Counted from the stretch's first letter, positions 36,808 to 48,703 are shown. The stretch: 64,000 bases of DNA from Limimaricola sp. G21655-S1 (GCF_027213785.1 NZ_JAPWGO010000004.1:1-64000), one strand, 5' to 3'. Numbers and translations are program-made. Notes: generated by a model not told the origin, from the letters alone.

Positions 36808-37259
36808 AGAGGAAATCCCTTCGGCAGGCCGTTGGCCTTGATGTTGTCGCGGGTCTTGAGGAGCAGCGCTCCCAGCCGGTCGAGCTCGGTGGGGGCGAGG
36901 CCGGTGACCTCGCGCCAGACCCGCTCGAGCAGCTCCAGCATCTCGTGGCGCATCTCGCGCCCTCGTGGTGTCAGTTCGAGCAGCCAGGCGCGGCGATCGT
37001 CGGGGTCGCGCCGCCGTGCGACCAGCGCACGCGATTCGAGCCCGTCGGCCAGCGCCGTGACGGTCGAGGGCAGGGCCTGCATCTCGCGGGCCAGCTGCCC
37101 CATCCGGGCGGGCGCACCGAGCTTCAGCAGCATCAGGCGCTCCTGCTTGGTTAGCCCCGGCAGGGGGCATTCCAAACGTTCATGCATCGCCCAGTAGAGC
37201 AGCGCGAGGCTGAGCAGCCTTTCGCCCGGCGCCATATCGTCACCGTCACCAGTCTTCAT
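36804..37259 (-). CDS. MarR-family regulator of RND operon
   Basis: A 151-residue MarR-type winged-helix repressor. The recognition region is MGQLAREMQALPSTVTALADGLESRALVARRRDPDDRRAWLLELTPRGRE. It leads the adaptor/permease operon, and its stop overlaps the adaptor start, so it probably represses its own operon and is released by a pump substrate. The ATG at 37259 is chosen; the only longer start is a TTG at 37274. An inverted repeat just upstream is a good operator candidate. Confidence 0.88.
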   Translation of the reverse strand: MKTGDGDDMAPGERLLSLALLYWAMHERLECPLPGLTKQERLMLLKLGAPARMGQLAREMQALPSTVTALADGLESRALVARRRDPDDRRAWLLELTPRGREMRHEMLELLERVWREVTGLAPTELDRLGALLLKTRDNIKANGLPKGFPL

Positions 37260-37275
37260 AGCGAATCCCGTCAAA

Positions 37276-37298
37276 CTGAACCGAACGGTATAGTTCAG
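37276..37298. promoter_or_regulatory. Candidate MarR operator
   Basis: CTGAAC and GTTCAG form an inverted repeat around an 11-base spacer (37282-37292), itself containing ACCG-AA-CGGT when read with flanking bases. It lies 17-39 bases upstream of the marR ATG, where the promoter should be. Confidence 0.45.
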
Positions 37299-37413
37299 GA
37301 AATGAAACGTTCAATATGAAAAGGGGTGGCTCTATCCGAAAGGAATGCTCTTCCCTTGGATGGGGTATCGTCTGGCTCGTCGTGCTCTGGGGAAGAGTTC
37401 GAGACAGGCGTGC

Positions 37414-40400
37414 CTAGGACCGCCGCCCGGAGCGTCCCGTGAAGGCGGAGAAGGCGAGGATCGCCGCCAAGCCGCCGGCCAGCAGCAGCGCGTAGATCAG
37501 GAAGGCGGGCCAGAATTCACTTGGCAGTGCGGGTGCGAGCGGTGCCGTGCCAAGGAGCGGCGGCACGAGCAGCAGGGCGAACAGCGCCGCCCCGATCACG
37601 GCCCCGAGCCACGCCGCGCGCAGCCCCCGCCTGAGTCCGCGCCGGGCCGAGCGCAGCAGCCGACCGATATCGGCGCCGATCACCACCAGCGCCGGCACCA
37701 CGAACAGCACCAGCACGAAGCCGAAGCCCAGCCCGTAGACCAGCGTGATCACCGTGGGCTTCAGGAATTGCGCCTGCGCCGAGCCTTCGTAGAGCAGCGG
37801 GCTCAGTCCCAGCACCGTGGTCGCGGTTGTGAGGAAGACCGGGCGCAGCCTTTCGCAGGTGCCGTCGATCACCGAGGTGACCAGATCGCGTGTGCGGGCG
37901 TGCTCGTCGATGGTGGTGACCAGAACGATCGAGTCGTTGATGACGATGCCGACCATGCCGATCAGCCCGATCACCGAGAACATCGACAGCGGGATACCCC
38001 ACCACGCATGGCCCCAGATCGCCCCAACGAGGCCGAATGGCACGATCGACATCACCACCAGCGGCCGGCTCCAGCTGCCGAAGATCCAGGCCAGCACCAG
38101 ATAGATCCCGGTGAGGCAGAGGATCAGCGCGACCTGCGCGTCGCCGAGGAACTCGTCCTCCTGCTCGCTGAGGCCCGACAAGGCGGTGACGACGCCGAAC
38201 TCGGCTTCGAGCGCGGGCAGGATTTCGGTCTCGATCTCGGTCATGATCGCGCTTGCGCGATCGGCATCCTCATCGTCGAGCCCGCCATTGACCGAGACCA
38301 GCAGCAGGCCGTTCTCGCGCCGGAGCGTCGAGAACCCGTCGCGCCGCTCCACCGTGACGATATCGGCCAAGGGCAGCCAGTCGCCCGCTTCGCTGCGCAG
38401 CAGGGTCCGGTCGAGGAAATCGGCGGCGATCTCGTCTTCGGGCAGTTCGACCCGGATCGTCGCCTGCCGCGCCCCGACCGGGTAGCTGGCCGCCTCGATG
38501 CCGCCCAGCCGGTCGCGCAACTCGGCGCCGAGGCCGTCGATGTCGAAGCCCAGCGCCCGGCCGCGCGCGGTCAGGGCAAGCGCGATCTCCTCCTTGTCCC
38601 AAGGCAGCGAATCCTCCAGCCCCGAGATTTCCGGATAGGTCGCGAGCCGTGCCTTGAGGGCCTCGGCGGCGCGCTTCAGGCGTTCGGCTCCGGCGCCCGA
38701 GATCTCGATGTCGATGGCATCGCCCCCGGGGCCCGCGCCCCAGCTCCGAAAGCTCACCGTCTCGGCGGCGGGCAGGGTGACGATTTCCTCCTGCAATGCG
38801 GCCAGGAACTCGCCGCTGGAGATGGGCCGCAGATCGGCTTCGATCAGCTCGACCGAGAGGCCGCCGAACTGCCACGGTTCGCGGTCGTCGGTGCCCGAGA
38901 GGCCGCGCCCGGCGCCGCCGCCGATCTGGCCCAGCGCGTTGGTGACCGGGTTCACGCCGGTCTCGGCCTCGAAACGCATCGCCACCGCATCGGCGGCGCG
39001 CTGCATTTCGCGCAGCTGCGCCATGCCGTCCTCGGGCGTGGCGCCGGGCAGCATCGCGAAGTTGCCGGTGACCGAACCGCGCTCCGGTGCCGAGAAGAAG
39101 CGCCACTGCACCTCGCCCGAGATCACCAGTGCCACCTGTCCCGACAAGGCCAGCAGCGCTCCCGCCACCACCGCGTAGCGGGCCCGGACCGCCAGCCCCA
39201 TCAACGGCCGGAAGCCGCGCTCTCGCAGGGCGCGGAATCCCCGGTCCACCTGCCGCGAGGGCCAGTCATACCAGCGTGGCCGCAGCGCGGCCGCCGCCGC
39301 ATGCGACAAATGGTTGGGCAGCACCAGAAAACATTCCACGAGGCTCGCCACGAGCACGAGGATCACGGTGACGGGGATGTCGCGGATGAGGTCGCCGAAG
39401 CGACCGCCGATCAGCACCAGGCCCCAAAAGGCGATGATGGTGGTGAGCGAGGCGCAGAAGACCGGCAGGAACATGCGCCGCGCCGCCCGCTCGGCGGCGC
39501 TCTCGGGGTCCTCGCCCAGCCGGCGCGCGCGCCAATCGGCGTGTTCGCCCACCACGATGGCATCGTCGACGACAATGCCCAGCGTCAGGATCAGTGCGAA
39601 GAGCGAGATCATGTTGAGCGTGAGACCGGCGGCATGCATCAGGGCCAGCGCCGCCAGCATCGAGACCGGAATGCCCGCCGCCACCCAGATCGCGGTACGG
39701 GTGTTGAGAAACAGGAACAGCAGCGCCAGCACCAGTGCCAGGCCGGTCAGGCCATTGTCGAGCAATAGCGCAAGCCGCCCCGAGATCTGTTCGGCCTGAC
39801 TGTTGGTAAGTTGCAGGCTCACCCCCTCGGGGAGACCGGTACGGATCTCGCGCGCCACCGCCTCGACCTCGCGTTGCAATCCGATCGCGTCGCCCTCGGC
39901 CGAGCGTTCGACCCGGATCAGCAACGCCGGATCCTCGTCCACGAAATAGGCGCGGTCGCGGCCGGGCCCGAGGGTCCTGATTTCGGCCACCTCGCCCAGG
40001 CTGAGGCTGGTCCCGTCGGGCTGCTGCCGCAGCACGATGGCGGCGACCTCTTCGGGCGCCTGCGCGGGCTGGCCGGTGCGCAGCCGCGCCGCGCCCGACA
40101 CCTCGCCCGCGGGATTGGCCCGGGCCTCGCGGGCCACCGCCTCGGCGATCTGCGACAGCGACAGGTCATGGCGGATCAGCGAGAGCGTCGAGACCTCGAC
40201 CAGGATCTGCGGCGCGGCGAGGCCCTGCACCGTGGCGCGTGTGACGCCCGCCTCGAACAGCCGCGCCACGGTGTCGTCGGCGATCCGGCCCAGCCGGTTG
40301 AGCGGCACCGGACCGGTGAGCACCATGTCGGTGACCCGGTCGCTCCACGCGGCGCGGCGCAGTTCCGGCGTCTCGACCCCCTCGGGCAGGCCGCTCAGCC

Positions 40401-40758
40401 CGTCGATCGCCGTCGCCACGTCCTTTTCGGCGCGGTCCATGTCGTGGCCCGGCGCGAAATCGAGGCTGACCGAAGCGCGGCCTTCGGACGCGGTGGCCTC
40501 CGAGCCGGTGACGCCATCGACCGTGCGCAGCACCGGCTCGAGGATCTGCACGATACCGGTGTCGACATCCTCGGCACCGGCACCTTCCCATTCGGCCGTG
40601 ACCGAGATCCGGTCGATGACGATGTCGGGGAAATACTGTGCCCGCATGTTCGGCAACGCGAGCAGCCCCGCCACCAGCATCAGCGCCAGCAGCAGGTTCG
40701 CCGCGGTCGGGTGGCGGGTGAAATAGGAAAGAATGCCGCCTGCGGGCAGCCCGCTCAT
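37414..40758 (-). CDS. RND efflux permease, long form
   Basis: An 1114-residue RND permease, about 80-100 residues longer than usual. N-terminus LSYFTRHPTAANLLLALMLVAG; TM4 region LTLGIVVDDAIVVGEHADWRAR; TM10-like region IGLIGMVGIVINDSIVLVTTIDE. After the normal last helix (LVLFVVPALVVIGADIG) there is a basic linker and two further hydrophobic segments (AAWLGAVIGAALFALLLVPPLL and AFLIYALLLAGGLAAILAF), giving about 14 helices instead of 12. It overlaps its adaptor gene by four bases. It is a second, separate RND system in tandem with the marR-linked one. Confidence 0.9.
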   Translation of the reverse strand: MSGLPAGGILSYFTRHPTAANLLLALMLVAGLLALPNMRAQYFPDIVIDRISVTAEWEGAGAEDVDTGIVQILEPVLRTVDGVTGSEATASEGRASVSLDFAPGHDMDRAEKDVATAIDGLSGLPEGVETPELRRAAWSDRVTDMVLTGPVPLNRLGRIADDTVARLFEAGVTRATVQGLAAPQILVEVSTLSLIRHDLSLSQIAEAVAREARANPAGEVSGAARLRTGQPAQAPEEVAAIVLRQQPDGTSLSLGEVAEIRTLGPGRDRAYFVDEDPALLIRVERSAEGDAIGLQREVEAVAREIRTGLPEGVSLQLTNSQAEQISGRLALLLDNGLTGLALVLALLFLFLNTRTAIWVAAGIPVSMLAALALMHAAGLTLNMISLFALILTLGIVVDDAIVVGEHADWRARRLGEDPESAAERAARRMFLPVFCASLTTIIAFWGLVLIGGRFGDLIRDIPVTVILVLVASLVECFLVLPNHLSHAAAAALRPRWYDWPSRQVDRGFRALRERGFRPLMGLAVRARYAVVAGALLALSGQVALVISGEVQWRFFSAPERGSVTGNFAMLPGATPEDGMAQLREMQRAADAVAMRFEAETGVNPVTNALGQIGGGAGRGLSGTDDREPWQFGGLSVELIEADLRPISSGEFLAALQEEIVTLPAAETVSFRSWGAGPGGDAIDIEISGAGAERLKRAAEALKARLATYPEISGLEDSLPWDKEEIALALTARGRALGFDIDGLGAELRDRLGGIEAASYPVGARQATIRVELPEDEIAADFLDRTLLRSEAGDWLPLADIVTVERRDGFSTLRRENGLLLVSVNGGLDDEDADRASAIMTEIETEILPALEAEFGVVTALSGLSEQEDEFLGDAQVALILCLTGIYLVLAWIFGSWSRPLVVMSIVPFGLVGAIWGHAWWGIPLSMFSVIGLIGMVGIVINDSIVLVTTIDEHARTRDLVTSVIDGTCERLRPVFLTTATTVLGLSPLLYEGSAQAQFLKPTVITLVYGLGFGFVLVLFVVPALVVIGADIGRLLRSARRGLRRGLRAAWLGAVIGAALFALLLVPPLLGTAPLAPALPSEFWPAFLIYALLLAGGLAAILAFSAFTGRSGRRS

Positions 40759-42239
40759 CCGCCCATCCTCCGCTCGATCTGCGCCACCAGCGCGGCGGGC
40801 ACGCGGTCGGCCTCGATCTGGTCGAGCAGCGCCGCGCGACGCGCCTGGGGAAGCTCGGTGTCGGTGCGCAGGAATTCCCGCAGACGCTCGCGCTGCGCGG
40901 CATCGAGCGCGATCAAGTCCTCATCTTCCGCGCGTGCACCTTGCGCCCGGCCTGTCTCCGCGGCCCGTGTTTCCGTGGGCCTGGCGGCACGGGCCCTGAT
41001 CCCGTCGGCGAGGAGCGGCGTGCGGGTCGCGACCACCTCGGCACCGTCGAGCGCCTCGGCCCGCACCAGCACCGTGTCGCCCTGCCGACGCAGCAACGTC
41101 ACCGGCACCGCTTCGAGCCGTTCGCCGCGTAACGCCAGCACGGCGCCGTCCGCGCCCAGCGCCGAGGCGGGCAGGAGCGCCACGTCGCCGAGCGGTGGCT
41201 CCTCGATCTCCACGGTGACGAAATCGCCCGGACGCAGCGTAGGCGCATCCTCGATCCGGGCAAAGAGCAGCCGCCCGGTCTGGCCCTCGGCCACGCTCGC
41301 GCCTTCGCGGATGATCCTGCCGGGCACGCGCGGCGCGTCAGGGCCGGTGTCGAGCATGACGGTGAGCGGCGCGCCGACCGGGCTTCCGTCGCCGGCCGCG
41401 AGCCGCGCATATTGGGCGGTCGAGAGGCGCAGCGCCAGCTCCAGATCCGTCGGGTCGATCAGTTCGGCCACCTGTTCGTTGGCGGTGACGCGCGCGCCTT
41501 CGCGCAGCGACACCCCCGCGAGCACGCCGCCGAAGGGCGCGGTCAGGATGGTGCTGTCGCGCAAGCGCCGCGCCTCGTCGCGGGCGATCTCGGCCCGGCT
41601 GCGCGCGATCGCGCCCTGATCGATGCGCGCCTCTGCCGCGCGCAACGCCTCGCGCGCCGAGAGCACCGCGCTCGCTGCCGAGGAGGCGGCCAACTCGGCT
41701 GTTTCGAGATCGGCGGCGGTGGCGATGCCGCGCCCTTCGAGGTCGCGCTGGCGCGCCAGTGCCGCCTCGCGCAATGCCGCTTGTGTCTCAGCCGCTGCAA
41801 GCGAGTCCCGCGCCAGTTCCAGCCCTCGTTCGGCGTCGCGCTCGGCGGCGCGGGCTTCCGACAGGTCCGCCTCGGCCCGGGCCAGCGCCGCCTCCGCCTC
41901 GACCGGGTCGATCTCAAGCAGCATCTCGCCTGCCTCGACCCTGCCACCTTCGACCAATGCCGCACCGGTCTCGATGACGATGCCGCCCAAGGGCGCGCGC
42001 AGCGCCAGCTGCCGAGTCGCACGCAGCTCTCCATAAGCGGTCATCACCGGCACAATAGTCCCGGGCTCATAGGGCACGGTCTCGACGATCTGCGGCTGTT
42101 CCTCGCGCGTGAAATCGCGCGGCTCCTGCGACATCGCTTCGCTGACCGCGCCATAGATCTGACGGCCAGCCTGTGCGAGCAGCGCCGCCGTCAGGGCCAT
42201 CAGGAACAGGCCGACAAGAACCCGTCGCAGGAATCGCAT
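40755..42239 (-). CDS. RND efflux periplasmic adaptor, second system
   Basis: A 494-residue membrane-fusion protein with an N-terminal membrane anchor or signal (MRFLRRVLVGLFLMALTAALLAQAG), lipoyl-like halves (LRAPLGGIVIETGAALVEGGRVEAGEMLLEI), a long Ala/Glu/Arg coiled-coil hairpin (about residues 115-235), and a beta-barrel part (LELALRLSTAQYARLAAGD). The C-terminal ~80 residues are an unusual charged, alanine-rich tail (EDEDLIALDAAQRERLREFL) beyond the normal adaptor fold. Its stop overlaps the start of the long permease. It is transcribed leftward with a 133-base gap to xdhC downstream of the next gene. Confidence 0.87.
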   Translation of the reverse strand: MRFLRRVLVGLFLMALTAALLAQAGRQIYGAVSEAMSQEPRDFTREEQPQIVETVPYEPGTIVPVMTAYGELRATRQLALRAPLGGIVIETGAALVEGGRVEAGEMLLEIDPVEAEAALARAEADLSEARAAERDAERGLELARDSLAAAETQAALREAALARQRDLEGRGIATAADLETAELAASSAASAVLSAREALRAAEARIDQGAIARSRAEIARDEARRLRDSTILTAPFGGVLAGVSLREGARVTANEQVAELIDPTDLELALRLSTAQYARLAAGDGSPVGAPLTVMLDTGPDAPRVPGRIIREGASVAEGQTGRLLFARIEDAPTLRPGDFVTVEIEEPPLGDVALLPASALGADGAVLALRGERLEAVPVTLLRRQGDTVLVRAEALDGAEVVATRTPLLADGIRARAARPTETRAAETGRAQGARAEDEDLIALDAAQRERLREFLRTDTELPQARRAALLDQIEADRVPAALVAQIERRMGG

Positions 42240-42372
42240 GGGCTTTCCTTCCGCCTGAAGTCGCGAGGCATTCCGTAGGGAATGTCATGATCCGACTTAG
42301 CAGGAATCCCAAGTGGTTTCATTCGCAAGGGCGCGAGGAGGGGCATCCTGCCCGCCAAAGGGCGCTTCGCTT

Positions 42373-43260
42373 TCAGACGCAGCGGGGTCGGGACGGGGAT
42401 GGGCGATCCGGGGCGGTCGCCGCCTCAACGATCTCGGCAAGCACGGACACCGCGAGCACGCGTGGGTCGCGGGTGCCCTTGATCAGGCCAATCGGGCCGC
42501 GCAGCCGTGCCAGCGCCTCTGCATCCCAACCTTCGTCCCGCAGAAGATCGAGGCGGCGCGTCTGCGCGGTGCGGCTGCCTTGCGCGCCGATCCAGAAGGC
42601 CGGGCTGCGCAGCGCCGTTCGCAGGATGTCCGGCTCGCGTTCATGATCATGAAAGAACAGCACCACCGCCGTTTCCGCATCGATGCGCGCTGTCTCCGGC
42701 CGCTCGAGCCGTTCGACCGGGTAGCCCGCGGCGCGCGCAAGCTCCGCAAAGGTTTCAGCCTCCGGACCCGTGCCGAACACGGCCATCCTGGGGTCCGGGC
42801 GGATCTCCAGAGACGGCAGGCCCGGCAGGGCGAGCACCGCATGCCGGCGTGCCGAGATCGTCCGAAGCGTCGCATCGAACGCACCGGACTCGACGGGCAC
42901 GAGCGTCACGTCGATGCCGCTTCCGCAAGGCAGGCGGATATCGACGAAGGGCGAGCCGCGACCATAGCGCAGGCTGCGGGATCGGTTCTCCTGTCGCACC
43001 GCCTGGGCATGGATCGCAAGGTCGCCTTCGATGCAGCCCGAGGATAGCCGGCCGATCGGCTTAGCCCCATCAGGAAAGGCCATCACGGCCCCGAGCGGGC
43101 GGTAAAAGGCGCCGTCGATCCCGGTGATCATGGCCAGCACGCCACCATGCAGGGCGAGCGCTTCGAGCGCCGGTTCGACCTCGGCTGCCGTCAGGCCAAA
43201 GCGCGGCGCGTCAGTCGCCTCGGCGACATGCAGTTCCGTCCGGCCGCTATGATCAAGCAT
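42373..43260 (-). CDS. XdhC-family molybdenum-enzyme maturation factor
   Basis: A 295-residue XdhC/CoxI protein. These load or sulphurate the molybdenum cofactor of xanthine-dehydrogenase-type enzymes. The N-terminal domain contains GKPI-type sequence here read as [17 protein letters not shown] (conserved cysteine), and the C-terminal Rossmann domain has [22 protein letters not shown] and [22 protein letters not shown] 43260 follows AGGAG seven bases upstream; an open stretch of 61 codons before it is not family-like. The nearby IorAB-like enzyme on the other strand is its likely client. Confidence 0.88.
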   Translation of the reverse strand: MLDHSGRTELHVAEATDAPRFGLTAAEVEPALEALALHGGVLAMITGIDGAFYRPLGAVMAFPDGAKPIGRLSSGCIEGDLAIHAQAVRQENRSRSLRYGRGSPFVDIRLPCGSGIDVTLVPVESGAFDATLRTISARRHAVLALPGLPSLEIRPDPRMAVFGTGPEAETFAELARAAGYPVERLERPETARIDAETAVVLFFHDHEREPDILRTALRSPAFWIGAQGSRTAQTRRLDLLRDEGWDAEALARLRGPIGLIKGTRDPRVLAVSVLAEIVEAATAPDRPSPSRPRCV

Positions 43261-43369
43261 CACGGTGCTCCTGGATGTCGGGATCGGGGCCTGGCCCCGG
43301 AAGACGGCGCATATCGTGAGGATCGTGGCCGAAGAAGAGGGGGCCGCCTCGTGGGCGGCCCCGCCGGGA

Positions 43370-44029
43370 TCAGTTCGCGGTGTCGTCCGAGGCGTCGTCA
43401 CCCTCGGTCGTATCGGCTTCGCCATCCATTTCCATCTCAGCATCGGCCTCAGCCGCGCCGTCGGTCATTTCGGCTTCGCCGTCCGTTTCCGCCTCGGTTT
43501 CGGCATCTTCGGCGCCGCCGGACTCGCCTTCGGGGACCTCGAAATCAGGGCTGAAGGTCGCGAGATAGGCGGAGATGTCGATGGCTGTCTGCTCGTCGCG
43601 TACCTTGTAGGCCATCTTGCCGCGGGCGCGCTCGTCATCCAGCGCCTCGCGCAGGAAGCTGGTCGGGTCCTGCAGGTAGGCGACGGTGTTGTCATGCGCC
43701 CAGACCACGTTCTCGAAGTCGTCGCCGGTCGGCGCGGTGCCGGTCATGTCATCGCCCGGGGCCAGTTCGCCATAGGCGACAATCGCGTCGCTGTAGCGGA
43801 AATCCTCGACCGCTCCGGGTTGCCGGCCGATCACGCCATGAAGGTTCGGGCCGATGCGCCCGGCGCGACCCGCCAGTACCTCGCCCGACTCGTCTGCGAT
43901 GACATGGCAGCTGACGCATTGCCGCGCGAATTCGGATTCGCCGTTGGCGACGTCGGCTTCCATGTCCTGCGCCATGGCAGGAGCGGCCAGCAGGGTCGTG
44001 GTGGTTGCAAGGGCGGTCAGCAATCTCAT
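43370..44029 (-). CDS. Exported class I cytochrome c with acidic tail
   Basis: A 219-residue periplasmic c-type cytochrome. A signal peptide ([20 protein letters not shown]) precedes a haem site CVSCH near residue 38; the axial methionine is probably in GKMAYKV. The core resembles cytochrome c2/c550. The last ~55 residues are a highly acidic, low-complexity tail (Glu/Asp/Ala/Thr). It is divergent from the molybdenum hydroxylase genes and is a plausible electron acceptor for that periplasmic enzyme; this pairing is inferred from position. Confidence 0.87.
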   Translation of the reverse strand: MRLLTALATTTTLLAAPAMAQDMEADVANGESEFARQCVSCHVIADESGEVLAGRAGRIGPNLHGVIGRQPGAVEDFRYSDAIVAYGELAPGDDMTGTAPTGDDFENVVWAHDNTVAYLQDPTSFLREALDDERARGKMAYKVRDEQTAIDISAYLATFSPDFEVPEGESGGAEDAETEAETDGEAEMTDGAAEADAEMEMDGEADTTEGDDASDDTAN

Positions 44030-44260
44030 GATACGGATCCTCTCGGCGCAAATGGCATGATGTGCGCGACAGGCGCGCGAATACCGATATCAATTCCGGG
44101 AAGACGGTGCGGGTTCCACGCGACCTTGAGGTCAAATGGCCGTGCAGCATCGAAAATCACGCCCGCCGACTGGACGGATGGCACTTGCGGGCCAGATGGC
44201 CCCCTCAGCGACATCCGGCAGAACGAGCCGCCGGGAGCCAAACGCACGGGAGACAACCGC
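44030..44260. other. Divergent promoter region, cytochrome c / hydroxylase genes
   Basis: 231 bases separate the cytochrome c gene from the [2Fe-2S] subunit gene and must hold both promoters. An open frame enters it from the right-hand gene but is not protein-like. No operator was identified. Confidence 0.4.
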
Positions 44261-44739
44261 ATGGTCACATTAGTCATCAACGGCGAGGAGCGGCAGTTCG
44301 ACGGCGATCAGGACACGCCGCTGCTGTGGGTCCTGCGCGACGAGATGGGGCTCACCGGGACCAAGTTCGGCTGCGGCATCGCGGCCTGCGGCGCCTGCAC
44401 CGTGCATATCGACGGCGCGCCGTCCTTTGCCTGCGTGACGCCGATCGGCGTGCTCGAAGGCGCCGAGGTCACCACGATCGAGGGGCTGTCGGAGCAGGGT
44501 GACCATCCGGTGCAGGTGGCGTGGCGCGATCTCAACGTCGCGCAGTGCGGCTACTGCCAGGCCGGACAGATCATGCAGGCCGCGGCTCTCGTCGACCAGT
44601 ACAACACCGTCACGGACGAGGACATCGACGCGGTGATGAGCGCCAATCTCTGCCGCTGCGGGACCTATCCGCGCATTCGCGCCGCCGTGAAGCAGGCCTC
44701 GGTGGCCAAGTCCGGCACTTCGGAAGCGGAGGCCCAGTG

Positions 44740-44740
<1 letters not shown>
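44261..44740 (+). CDS. [2Fe-2S] subunit of molybdenum hydroxylase (IorA-like)
   Basis: A 159-residue small subunit of the xanthine-oxidase family, like isoquinoline 1-oxidoreductase alpha. The plant-type cluster motif is [16 protein letters not shown] with the fourth Cys in SFACVTP; the second cluster has [14 protein letters not shown] and [11 protein letters not shown]. No signal peptide, so export would be piggy-back on the large subunit. ATG 44261 follows GGGAGA seven bases upstream. Its stop overlaps the large-subunit start (TGATG). Confidence 0.92.
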
Positions 44741-47031
<2,291 letters not shown>

Positions 47032-47045
47032 AAGGGAGAGCCAGC

Positions 47046-47495
47046 GTGACGACATTCAGGACGACACTGGGGGCGGCCATCGCCGCCTCCCTGCTGGCGG
47101 GTCCCGCCCTCGCGCATGACTGCGCCGGGCGGATCGACGATTTCGAGCGACTGCTCGATCTCGCTGCCAAGGAGGCGATCTCCGCCTCGTCGAGCGGTCA
47201 GGCCGTGGCCGGCGCGCGCGAGGCGCAGGCGGTGCAGGACAGCGGTGCCGTATCGGACACCGAAGAGACCGGCACCGCACCCGATGCCGACGGCGAGGAG
47301 CCTGTGGTGCCGGTGCAGGACGAGGTCGAAGAAGCGGCGGCGGTCGAAGAGGCCGATGAATCCGGCAATGCCGGCGAAAACGTCATCGATGCCCGCACCG
47401 CGTTGCAGGAGGCGCGGGAGATGGCCGAAGAAGGCGATGAAGCGGCCTGTACCGAGGCGCTCGACGAGGTGATCGTCAAGGTCATCGCGAACTGA
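47046..47495 (+). CDS. Small acidic exported protein of unknown function
   Basis: A 149-residue protein with a signal peptide (TTFRTTLGAAIAASLLAGPALA). The mature part is helical and strongly acidic: a short conserved-looking segment (HDCAGRIDDFERLLDLAAKEA), a Glu/Asp/Val/Pro-rich middle and a helical end with a second cysteine. No family was recognised. GTG start at 47046 with GGGAGA well placed upstream. It lies 14 bases after the hydroxylase large subunit and ends before a terminator, so it is probably part of that operon. A chaperone or electron-transfer helper is possible but unsupported. Confidence 0.7.
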   Translation: MTTFRTTLGAAIAASLLAGPALAHDCAGRIDDFERLLDLAAKEAISASSSGQAVAGAREAQAVQDSGAVSDTEETGTAPDADGEEPVVPVQDEVEEAAAVEEADESGNAGENVIDARTALQEAREMAEEGDEAACTEALDEVIVKVIAN

Positions 47496-47615
47496 TTTGG
47501 ATCTCGTATCGGGGCCGTGTTTTCAAAGCCGCGCCCGGATACGGGGCCAACCGGACCGGTCATCGTACGGCCTCGCCGAACGGTCGATGATCCGGCATCG
47601 CTATCACGACATGCG

Positions 47616-47646
47616 AGGCCCGTCCCCTTCTCGGGGCGGGCCTTTT
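47616..47646 (+). terminator. Terminator between convergent genes
   Basis: AGGCCCGTCCCC (47616-47627), loop TTCTC, GGGGCGGGCCT (47633-47643) with one bulged T, followed by TTTCCC. It closes the hydroxylase operon and sits just before the end of the convergent channel gene. Confidence 0.8.
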
Positions 47647-47650
47647 CCCT

Positions 47651-48703
47651 TCATTCGGGCAGGTAGCGCGCGACGAGGTTCCAGCCGCTCTCGCTGGTCA
47701 GCCGGGTCAGCAGCGCGCGGTTGAGCGGCTCGCGTAACTCCGAATCCTCTGGCAGTGCGATGCTCACGTAGTGCGGATCGAAATCCGTGCGCTGCACCTG
47801 CGTGTCGAAGGCGCCGTTCTCGGCGACCGTGGCCTGCAGCACCGGTCGTGCGGCGGCGACGGTGTCGACCTCCTCGGCCTGCATCGCGCGCAGCGCTTCG
47901 GCCACCGAGCCATAGCGGCGCAACTCCACGCCCTCCGCCTCCAGAAAGCTGGCGCTGGTACTGCCATCGACGACGCCGACACGCTGGTCATGGAACCGCT
48001 CGGGCAGTTCGACCGAGCTGCGCATGTCGGTGAGATTGACCACCGCTGCCGTCAGCGCCGCGCTGATCGCCAGCCCGCTCAGCATCCACAGCATCGCGAC
48101 GACGCGCCCCGGCAGCGTGACCGGCGCCTTGTCGCCATAGCCGATGGTGGTCAGCGTGACCCCGGCCCACCAGAACCCGTCGCCAAGCCCCCTGAGCGGG
48201 CTTTTCGAGAATTGCTCGTCGTTGCGGCGCCGCTCGAGCAACCAGATCAGCGCGCCCACCACGAGCAGCACCGCGGAGATGCCGAGCACCAGCCGCAGGA
48301 ATTGCCAGGTCAGGAACCCGTCCAGCACGCGCAGCAGCGCCGCGCGCTGCTGGACGGCCACGCCCATCGTCGCGGTATGCAGCGGGTGGCTGAAATCCAT
48401 CGCCGTTTCGGCCGCGGGGGTCGCGTCCATCGCCAGCACCGCGTCGACGCGGTCGTTCGAGAGCGCCTCGGCCGCGGCTTCGGGCGCGATGTCGCGAAAT
48501 TCGTAACGCCAGCCTTCGCCCTCGGCGGTCAGCCGCCACAGGTCGACGGCGAGGCCGAGCCACGCCCCGTCATTGGTGCGACTGGCATAGGGCGGGCGCT
48601 CGAACACGCCGATCACCAGCGGCTCCGAGGGCGTCGCGGCGCTTTGCGCAAAGGCAGCGGTGCCGGTCAGGATCAGCATCAGGAGCGTGGCAAGGACTCT
48701 CAT
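47651..48703 (-). CDS. GluR0-like ligand-gated potassium channel
   Basis: A 350-residue protein in the order signal peptide (MRVLATLLMLILTGTAAFA), half of a solute-binding domain (to ~residue 125), TM helix (FLRLVLGISAVLLVVGALIWLL), pore loop with the K+ filter in GVTLTTIGYGDKAPVTLPG, TM helix (VVAMLWMLSGLAISAALTAAVV), then the other half of the binding domain (LPERFHDQRVGVVDGSTSASFL to the end). This split layout is that of prokaryotic ionotropic glutamate receptors such as GluR0. It would open a K+ channel when a small, amino-acid-like ligand binds in the periplasm. ATG 48703 has GGAG upstream. Confidence 0.88.
   Translation of the reverse strand: MRVLATLLMLILTGTAAFAQSAATPSEPLVIGVFERPPYASRTNDGAWLGLAVDLWRLTAEGEGWRYEFRDIAPEAAAEALSNDRVDAVLAMDATPAAETAMDFSHPLHTATMGVAVQQRAALLRVLDGFLTWQFLRLVLGISAVLLVVGALIWLLERRRNDEQFSKSPLRGLGDGFWWAGVTLTTIGYGDKAPVTLPGRVVAMLWMLSGLAISAALTAAVVNLTDMRSSVELPERFHDQRVGVVDGSTSASFLEAEGVELRRYGSVAEALRAMQAEEVDTVAAARPVLQATVAENGAFDTQVQRTDFDPHYVSIALPEDSELREPLNRALLTRLTSESGWNLVARYLPE

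Noticed and set aside
37345-39768. Plus-strand open frame of 807 codons opposite the long RND permease
   Set aside because: Same reasoning; glutamine/arginine-rich translation, no ribosome site, no domain.
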